Below are positions 59,141-64,000 of a stretch of DNA of 64,000 bases, piece after piece. The stretch lies in NCBI GenBank assembly GCA_023488945.1, contig JAMDBZ010000082.1, positions 3,783 to 67,782 of the forward strand, read 5' to 3'. Each line of letters opens with the position of its first letter. The first letter of the stretch is position 1. This DNA comes from Deltaproteobacteria bacterium (lineage in GTDB: Bacteria > Desulfobacterota_E > Deferrimicrobia > Deferrimicrobiales > Deferrimicrobiaceae). The translations under genes were made by a program, and so were the position numbers. A model generated the notes under the pieces. It was not told where the DNA came from, ran no database searches, and was given only the letters and a program-made list of their open reading frames with translations.

Positions 59141-59175
59141 CCCGGAGGGAGCTCCACGGCAGAGCTCCCTCCGGG
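59141..59175 (+). terminator. Perfect 14-bp hairpin after the peptide gene, no T run
   Basis: CCCGGAGGGAGCTC (59141-59154), a 7-base loop, GAGCTCCCTCCGGG (59162-59175). The following bases are CAAAATCGG, so it is not a canonical intrinsic terminator. It may stabilise the 3' end of the sigma-peptide message or control the downstream gene. Confidence 0.5.
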
Positions 59176-59200
59176 CAAAATCGGACGACACGGTGGCCCT

Positions 59201-60337
59201 ATGGAGAAATTGCAGAGGGAAGAGATAAAAGACACCGCCAAGCGGATCGCCACCGAGAGGCTGAAGCCCCGCGCCGTGGAGACGGACCGGGAACGCACCT
59301 TTCCCCGGGAAAACATGAAGACGCTTGGGGAAGCCGGTTTCCATCGACTGATCGTGTCCGAGGAGGAAGGAGGACTTGGTCTCGGGCGAAACGTCTTCGC
59401 CCCTGTGGTCGCGGAAATGTCCAAAGCCTGCGCCTCGACGGCCCTCGTCTATGTCTCCAGCGCGGTTGTGGGAAAGGCCATCGACCTGGCCGCCGGCGAT
59501 GGAACAAAGAAGAAATGGCTGCCGAAGATGATGGAAGGCCGTTCCCTCGGGGCTTTCGCCGTCCACGAGCCGGACAGCGGGAGCAACGCCGGCGCCATTA
59601 CCACAAGAGCAATAAAGGAGGCCGGCCACTACGTCATCAACGGCACAAAGTTCTTCATCACATCGGCCGGAGAAGCCGACGTCTACCTGGTTCTCGTCCG
59701 GACGAATCCGGAAAAGGGCCCGCAGGGGATGACCACCCTGCTCGTCGAGAAAGACGCTCCCGGGCTGTCCTTCGGCCGTCCGGAAGACAAAATGGGACTG
59801 ACAAGCACATCCTCAAGGGAACTGTTTTTCAGCGACTGCCGCGTGCCTGCCGACAACCTCATCGGGAAAGAAGGAGAAGGGACGCAGGTTATCGGGAGGA
59901 CCGTCGTCGGCTGGGGATTCTTTGGAGCTGCCGCCATATCCCTCGGCATCGCCAAATCAGCAACCGAACTCGCCATCGAACATGCCAAGAAAAGGATGAT
60001 CGCAGGACAGCCCATCGGTGCTCACCAGGCCGTTCAGTTCATGATCGCGGACATGGTCCTGAAAACGGATGCCGCTGAATCCCTCCTATATGTCTGCGCA
60101 ACCAACGCGGATTCATCACCTGGCACCGCCGTCATAAACGGGTTCAAGGCGAAGCTTTTCGCCTCCGAAGCAGCGGTCGGAACAACGAACTTGGCCATTC
60201 AGGTCCTCGGGGGCCACGGATATAGCCGTGATTACGTTGTCGAGCGCCTTTTTCGGGACGCGAGGGGCCTTACGCTCCACTTCAAGACATCGGAGTGGCT
60301 CCGGCAAGACATCGCCAAAGCTTCATTGGGACTATAG
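59201..60337 (+). CDS. Acyl-CoA dehydrogenase family protein, atypical active site
   Basis: The 378-residue protein starts at ATG 59201 (MEKLQREEIKD). FAVHEPDSGSNAGAITTRA and FFITSAGEADVYLVLVRT near residues 125-165 form the FAD/CoA domain. GLTSTSSRELFFSDCRVPADN, VGTTNLAIQVLGGHGYSRD and VERLFRDARG follow. At the usual catalytic glutamate (YEGTSE) the sequence is HFKTSE, and the alternative helix-G glutamate position reads IGRTVV. So it may not be a normal dehydrogenase; relatives lacking the base include 3-sulfinopropionyl-CoA desulfinase. GC content is slightly lower than neighbours. Confidence 0.8.
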   Translation: MEKLQREEIKDTAKRIATERLKPRAVETDRERTFPRENMKTLGEAGFHRLIVSEEEGGLGLGRNVFAPVVAEMSKACASTALVYVSSAVVGKAIDLAAGDGTKKKWLPKMMEGRSLGAFAVHEPDSGSNAGAITTRAIKEAGHYVINGTKFFITSAGEADVYLVLVRTNPEKGPQGMTTLLVEKDAPGLSFGRPEDKMGLTSTSSRELFFSDCRVPADNLIGKEGEGTQVIGRTVVGWGFFGAAAISLGIAKSATELAIEHAKKRMIAGQPIGAHQAVQFMIADMVLKTDAAESLLYVCATNADSSPGTAVINGFKAKLFASEAAVGTTNLAIQVLGGHGYSRDYVVERLFRDARGLTLHFKTSEWLRQDIAKASLGL

Positions 60338-60411
60338 CCCCTGACCTCGACAAGCCGCCTCACCAGGTCCGGCAAGCCCATTTCAGGACAAGTCCCCCCT
60401 GGCGCTGCCTG

Positions 60412-60600
60412 TCACATCCTTGCCCCGCCGGACGACGCGATGACCTTCGCCAGCTCCTTTTCCGACGATCCCAGAGCCAGAAGCGACCGGACCAGGAGGT
60501 CCAGCGACACCGACGGATCGGCAGCCTCCATTTTCGCCACGCGCGACTGGCTCGAACTCGGGAGCTTCGCGAGCGTTTCCTGGGACAATCTCCGGCTGCG
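60412..60600 (-). pseudogene. XRE-type antitoxin remnant
   Basis: Minus-strand codons read LSQETLAKLPSSSQSRVAKM, then SVSLDLLVRSLLALGSSEKE and stop. This matches the HTH and C-terminal part of small XRE regulators paired with toxins. The N-terminal helix is lost where a palindromic GC-rich sequence (60606-60650) interrupts the frame. No toxin gene remains. Confidence 0.55.
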
Positions 60601-60605
60601 CCAAG

Positions 60606-60650
60606 GCTTCGGCGGGCAGGCGCGGCCGCCCAGCCTGCCTGCCGCGCCAA
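60606..60650. repeat. GC-rich palindromic insertion
   Basis: CTTCGGCGGGCAGGCG on the left and GCCTGCCTGCCGCGCC on the right form a 12-14-bp stem with one mismatch. It separates the XRE remnant from its expected upstream coding sequence. It looks like a small interspersed palindromic element rather than a gene terminator. Confidence 0.4.
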
Positions 60651-60679
60651 GCGGATGCGCGGCGCAGGCAGGGCTGCGC

Positions 60680-60905
60680 CGAACCCGAGAGCTGGCTTCG
60701 CATCGTCCATGTCGCCGCGGAGGCCCGACGGCGAGCCCGTGGCCGCCTACCGCGAACAGACGGTCGAGATCGCCTGGGACATAAGGGGGATGGTCGATAA
60801 CGGCGACAGCAGCGGCCTGGGGCGAAGGGTGCCGCGGGGCCGGGAGCACGTTTCCATCATCAAAGAACGCAGGGGAAACGGCCTCTCCGCGGGGCCGTGC
60901 AAATC
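60680..60905 (+). pseudogene. Decayed gene fragment, homologous to part of HTH family copy 1
   Basis: EPESWLRIVHVAAEARRRA and, in another frame, VAAYREQTVEIAWDIRGMVD match segments upstream of the HTH block at 4279-4420 (WFRIVHAAVHG, TYREQEVEVALG). The frames are broken by indels. The HTH itself is absent here, so this fragment represents the part lacking from other copies. Confidence 0.45.
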
Positions 60906-60932
60906 AGAATTTAAACTTTTGTTTTGCACAAC

Positions 60933-60951
60933 GCCGTGGTACGATCACGGC
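60933..60951. promoter_or_regulatory. Inverted repeat before the second AAA_14 gene
   Basis: GCCGTG, seven bases, CACGGC end directly at the ATG at 60952. The AT-rich TTTAAACTTTTGTTTTGCA just upstream could hold the promoter. Likely an autoregulatory site by analogy with the other AAA_14 gene. Confidence 0.4.
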
Positions 60952-62145
60952 ATGATCACGAGGGATCTCTCGAAGGAGCTGATCCTGTCCGCCGGGGAGT
61001 ATCCCGTGGTGACCCTTCTCGGTCCCCGCCAATCGGGCAAGACAACCCTCGCCAAGATGACTTTCCCGGGCAAACCGTACGTCTCCCTGGAAGACCCCGA
61101 TGTCCGGCTTGCGGCCGAGGCCGACCCGCGGGATTTCCTCGGCCGGATGGAAGGCGGCGGCATCCTCGACGAGGTACAGCGGCTCCCCGCCTTGCTTTCC
61201 TACATCCAGGGAATGGTCGACAAGGGCCGCGGGCGTGGGAGGTTTATCCTGACCGGCAGTCATCAGCCGCAACTGCACGAGGCGATCAGCCAGTCGCTGG
61301 CGGGCCGAACCGCCATGCTGACGCTGTGGCCCTTCTCCCTCCATGAACTTCGGCATTACGGGTCGGCGTGGAGGCCTTTCGACCTGATCGTGAGGGGATT
61401 CTTTCCGCGGCTTCACGATGAGGGTCTCGAACCGCGCAGGTTCTACAACGGTTACCTGCAAACCTATGTCGAACGCGACGTGCGGGCGCTGATCCAGTTA
61501 CGCAACCTGTCGCTGTTCCAGAAATTCCTCACGTTGCTGGCGGGCCGGGTGGGCCAAGTCGCCAACCTCGTTTCGCTCTCGAACGACGTGGGCGTGTCGA
61601 GCACGGCCATCCGGAATTGGCTATCAGTGCTGAAAGCCTCCTACGTCGTGTTCGAGCTGCCGCCGTTCTTCGAGAATGTCCGAAAGCGCGTGATCAAGTC
61701 CCCCAAGATATACTTCACGGATGTGGGTCTCGCCGCCTTTCTGCTGGGTATCCACACGGAGGAACAGGCGTCACGTGACCCTTTGCGTGGAAACCTGTAT
61801 GAGAACCTCGTCGTTACGGAGCTCGTAAAGGGCGCACTGAACAGGGGGATCCGGCCGGAAATCTACTTTTTCCGCGACTCCCACGGCAACGAGGTCGATC
61901 TGCTCATCCGGGAAAAGGGAACGTTGATGCCGGTCGAGATCAAGTCGGCCGGGACGTTCTCCACGGATTTCGTGAATGGGCTGGAGAGCTTCCGAAGGAG
62001 CGGGATCCAACGCGTCAACGCGGGCGCTGTCCTCTATAACGGCGAGCAGCGGTTGAATATCCGAGGCGTACGCATCTTCAATCCTCTCCTTGTCGAGGAT
62101 CTCTGGGACACCCTGACCGCGCCACCGAAGCGGAAAACCGTCTGA
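60952..62145 (+). CDS. AAA_14/DUF4143 ATPase
   Basis: The 397-residue protein starts at ATG 60952 (MITRDLSKELILSAGEYPVV). Walker A is LLGPRQSGKTTL near residue 25, Walker B GGGILDEVQR near 68, and sensor I FILTGSHQPQL near 95. YVERDVRALIQLRNLSLFQK opens the DUF4143 domain. NEVDLLIREKGTLMPVEIKS near residue 320 is the nuclease-like motif with the D-ExK residues. It is divergent in sequence from the ATPase at 56777 and belongs to another subgroup. Surrounded by regulator remnants, which is typical for these mobile ATPase genes. Confidence 0.87.
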   Translation: MITRDLSKELILSAGEYPVVTLLGPRQSGKTTLAKMTFPGKPYVSLEDPDVRLAAEADPRDFLGRMEGGGILDEVQRLPALLSYIQGMVDKGRGRGRFILTGSHQPQLHEAISQSLAGRTAMLTLWPFSLHELRHYGSAWRPFDLIVRGFFPRLHDEGLEPRRFYNGYLQTYVERDVRALIQLRNLSLFQKFLTLLAGRVGQVANLVSLSNDVGVSSTAIRNWLSVLKASYVVFELPPFFENVRKRVIKSPKIYFTDVGLAAFLLGIHTEEQASRDPLRGNLYENLVVTELVKGALNRGIRPEIYFFRDSHGNEVDLLIREKGTLMPVEIKSAGTFSTDFVNGLESFRRSGIQRVNAGAVLYNGEQRLNIRGVRIFNPLLVEDLWDTLTAPPKRKTV

Positions 62146-62150
62146 CAGGA

Positions 62151-62187
62151 AAGGGAACGGGCCTCCACACGAGGCCCACATTCCCTT
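62151..62187 (+). terminator. Strong hairpin after the AAA_14 gene
   Basis: AAGGGAA and GGGCCTC pair with GAGGCCC and TTCCCTT around a CACAC loop, with small bulges. It begins six bases after the stop. No long T run follows, so termination would be partial or direction-dependent. Confidence 0.55.
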
Positions 62188-62220
62188 GGGGGACCGGAAA
62201 CCACCGTCACCGGCAACCAC

Positions 62221-62625
62221 ATCGGCGCAGGCGCTCAGCGGGCTCGGGTCGATTACCTCCAGATGGCGTCGGCGGGAAGTCAGAGTCATCATATAGCGCG
62301 GGCAATCGATTGGTTGAAGGGTAACTTCACACGGCCGTTGCGTATCGATGACCTCGCAACGCAAGTCAATATGAGTACATCGACCTTCCACCATCACTTC
62401 CGGGCGCTGACGGCCATGAGTCCGCTGCAGTACCAAAAATCGTTGCGTTTGAACGAAGCGCGGCGGTTGATGCTCACAGAGCACCTCGATGCAGCGACCG
62501 TTGCGTTTCAGGTCGGCTATGAGAGCCCTTCCCAGTTCAGTCGCGAATATAGTCGTCTGTTTGGCCAGCCGCCGCTGCGCGACATGACGAAATTACTTCA
62601 AATGGCGACTGGTGAGAGGGCTTAG
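62221..62625 (+). pseudogene. AraC-family regulator, 5'-truncated
   Basis: The open part from ATG 62263 gives 120 residues containing both AraC HTH motifs (IDDLATQVNMSTSTFHHHFR, then DAATVAFQVGYESPSQFSRE). Homology extends upstream in frame to about 62221 (GAQRARVDYLQ), which in full-length relatives lies in the middle of a ~300-residue protein. The N-terminal sensing domain is therefore lost. The stand-alone DNA-binding domain could still be made. Lower GC than its surroundings. Confidence 0.6.
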
Positions 62626-62635
62626 GGTCTAGGAT

Positions 62636-62747
62636 TGATGGAGTCGCAAAAAGTCGAAAATTGCGAAAATGGCGCTTGCAACCAGTTGAAATCATTGAGA
62701 CCATTTTTAGGAAATCGGTCGATTTCGGACTTTTTGCGAGACCATCA
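62636..62747. mobile_element. MITE-like element with ~27-bp terminal inverted repeats
   Basis: The left end TGATGGAGTCGCAAAAAGTC mirrors the right end GACTTTTTGCGAGACCATCA; arms of about 27 bases match with a few differences over a 112-bp element. No coding capacity. Similar GTCGCAAAAAGTC-ended repeats are, from memory, frequent between genes of deltaproteobacteria; copy number here is unknown. Confidence 0.6.
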
Positions 62748-63232
62748 GGATTCATCTCTGCGCGGCTCGCTCGCTTCCCGTCCCGCTTTCGGAGCCATAA
62801 TCGGTTTCCCGACCCCGCCAAAAAATCCTCCCCAAGGAACGCCCGGTGGGCATCATCCTGGCGTGGGAAACCCCGTATCCATCCGGAATGGCGTAAACGT
62901 CAAGCCGCCATCGATATACTACTGGAACCTGCCGATGGAGCTCCGCGTGCTCCGGCAAGGAAAAACGAAACTGACCCACTACCAAAAACTCTCCTTGACA
63001 CTCACGGTTCCTCGTTTTATATCATTAAACACGGTGTGGTAGCGCAGACAGATTCGTCGGTTCCAGTGAACGCTCAAGAAACATATATAATAATATTTAT
63101 AGCTATTTACCTGTAATCAAGAATATCAGTCGTTGAAAATAACGAGGATTTGAGATTGTAAGGATATTTCTCTCGAATTCCGGTTTTTTTCCATTGCGTG
63201 CGCAAATATATCCTGGAAAGGAGGATAGGATC
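62748..63232. other. Long intergenic region and leader before the LamG lipoprotein
   Basis: No gene is recognised in 485 bases. TTGACA at 62995-63000, a 17-base spacer and TATATC at 63018-63023 form a plausible promoter. The following ~200 bases are strikingly AT-rich (for example ATATATAATAATATTTATAG) compared with the GC-rich genome, and end in GGAAAGGAGGATAGGATC before the ATG. The leader may be regulatory; it fits no riboswitch I can name. Confidence 0.45.
62995..63023 (+). promoter_or_regulatory. Candidate promoter of the LamG lipoprotein gene
   Basis: A consensus -35 (TTGACA) and a weaker -10 (TATATC) lie at 17-base spacing, about 210 bases before the start codon. Confidence 0.5.
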
Positions 63233-64000
63233 ATGAAAGTCAGGTGGCCTTTTTTCCCGACCGTTGCCGTTCTGGTCTCCATGGCGGCACTGCTCTCGGG
63301 ATGCCCATGGGACGACGATGATCAGGCAGTAGCCCGGCAAGGGCATCTGCTCGACAACAACACGGTGGCGCTCTGGCGCCTGGACGAAGCCGCGGCGTCC
63401 GACAACGCCGTCGACGCTACGGGGAGTTATACGCTTCAGCAATTCGGGAGCCCGGGCGTCGTTTCCGGACAGATCGGCAACGCCCGCCAGCTGGACGGGT
63501 CCACGAAGTTCTTCCAGAGGCAAGGAGACGCCGCTCTCGGTACGGCGCTGAACGGCGATTGGACCTACGAAGGATGGGTCTACCTGGACAACACCTACAG
63601 TACCGCGGCCGTTCTCTTTGTTTACAACGGCCTGAATTTTTCAACGACCGCAAGTGACGTCATCCTTGCCGAGGTCGGTGTCAGATCGGACCGGAAGATC
63701 TACTGGCATCAATGGCATTCCTGGACCCCGGCCAACAACTTCACCGAGGGTGTCTCCGGCGCCGTCCTTCCGACCGGACAGTTCACCCATGTCGCCGTCT
63801 CGAGAACCGCCCAGGGCGACAACCAGTTCACCTACCGCATATACGTCAATGGCACCCTGGACAACACCATGATCAACGTCGCAGGGATCTCCTACGTGGT
63901 GACCGGCGCCAACCATTACATCGGCCTCGGTTGCTATACCGGAAATCTGGGGTTGGGGTATGGCGGAGCCGTGCTAAAGGGCCGCCTGGACGATACGCGG
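63233..64000 (+). CDS. LamG-domain lipoprotein (3' partial)
   Basis: Open from ATG 63233 to the window edge (256 codons), with GGAGG eight bases upstream. Signal sequence with lipobox (VSMAALLSGC, cysteine at residue 24). It then has a concanavalin-like LamG fold: NNTVALWRLDEAAASDNAVD, GSTKFFQRQGDAALG, GDWTYEGWVYLDNTYST, PTGQFTHVAVSRTAQGDN, and YRIYVNGTLDNT followed by LKGRLDDTR. The last motif is the usual end of a LamG module, so more domains may follow outside the window. A surface-anchored carbohydrate- or protein-binding function is likely. Confidence 0.82.
   Translation, partial: MKVRWPFFPTVAVLVSMAALLSGCPWDDDDQAVARQGHLLDNNTVALWRLDEAAASDNAVDATGSYTLQQFGSPGVVSGQIGNARQLDGSTKFFQRQGDAALGTALNGDWTYEGWVYLDNTYSTAAVLFVYNGLNFSTTASDVILAEVGVRSDRKIYWHQWHSWTPANNFTEGVSGAVLPTGQFTHVAVSRTAQGDNQFTYRIYVNGTLDNTMINVAGISYVVTGANHYIGLGCYTGNLGLGYGGAVLKGRLDDTR

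Noticed and set aside
62748..63232. A c-di-GMP (GEMM) or other known riboswitch before the LamG gene
   Set aside because: I looked for the conserved GEMM core and tetraloop receptor segments and did not find them; hairpins here are weak.
1..64000. CRISPR arrays, rRNA genes, integrase genes with att sites, replication origins
   Set aside because: No regularly spaced repeats, rRNA segments, integrase catalytic motifs or DnaA-box clusters were seen on reading the window.

Overview
This 64 kb window is GC-rich (by eye about 65 percent) and gene-dense. It probably comes from an anaerobic or facultatively anaerobic Desulfuromonadota-type (Geobacter-like deltaproteobacterial) genome, possibly a metagenome-derived contig. 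The taxonomic hints are a 14-gene nuo operon and an 11-gene nuo operon, F0 ATP synthase genes split from F1 and placed behind hemL, SelB, class III CoA-transferases of the BbsE/BbsF type, and a Mla lipid-transport locus. I identified no tRNA, rRNA or CRISPR array.

Layout. (1) 1-2650: the 3' end of selB converges on a zinc-ribbon rhomboid homologue that has lost its catalytic residues. (2) 2650-8720: an accessory strip with a membrane methyltransferase homologue, broken nucleotidyltransferase, S24-peptidase and HTH genes, an orphan VapB-like antitoxin, an amidohydrolase, a HigBA-like toxin-antitoxin pair with a clear promoter/operator, and a chimeric zinc-ribbon/cytochrome c frame. (3) 8780-32841, minus strand: 25 consecutive Complex I genes. 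Transcription would run from nuoA2 at 32841 through an 11-gene set (nuoABCDHIJKLMN, no NADH module). After 21 bases it enters a complete 14-gene set (nuoA to nuoN) that ends at 8780.

(4) 33-38 kb: a U32 peptidase family gene, a hotdog thioesterase, an AI-2E family exporter, a DapA-superfamily lyase/aldolase and a quinone oxidoreductase. (5) 37.9-43.9 kb, minus strand: a CoA-activation cluster. It holds two class III CoA-transferases, a zinc-ribbon protein, a small four-cysteine protein resembling the small subunits of fumarate-adding glycyl-radical enzymes, a small unknown protein and an AMP-forming acyl/aryl-CoA ligase. It has one strong promoter and an internal terminator, and probably handles an aromatic or dicarboxylic acid. 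(6) 43.9-45.9 kb: three unassigned genes. (7) 46.1-49.4 kb: hemL-atpZ-atpI-atpB-atpE with a strong promoter and terminator.

(8) 49.5-54.4 kb: a periplasmic OB-fold protein, mlaA with an exact-looking 605-bp tandem duplication, and divergent mlaE-F-D-C for retrograde phospholipid transport. (9) 54.6-64 kb: a second accessory strip. It contains an outer-membrane barrel-like protein, an oxidoreductase, two AAA_14/DUF4143 ATPases with palindromic upstream sites, an ECF sigma factor followed by a 39-residue peptide carrying an alternating Gly-Cys run, an acyl-CoA dehydrogenase homologue with doubtful catalytic bases, several decayed regulator genes, a 112-bp MITE-like repeat, and the first 256 codons of a LamG-domain lipoprotein cut by the window edge.

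How they fit together: the core of the window is energy conservation (two Complex I types, ATP synthase F0, tetrapyrrole synthesis) beside envelope maintenance (Mla) and CoA-dependent substrate activation. The two accessory strips share decayed copies of one HTH gene family and several toxin-antitoxin remnants, which suggests repeated insertion and decay.
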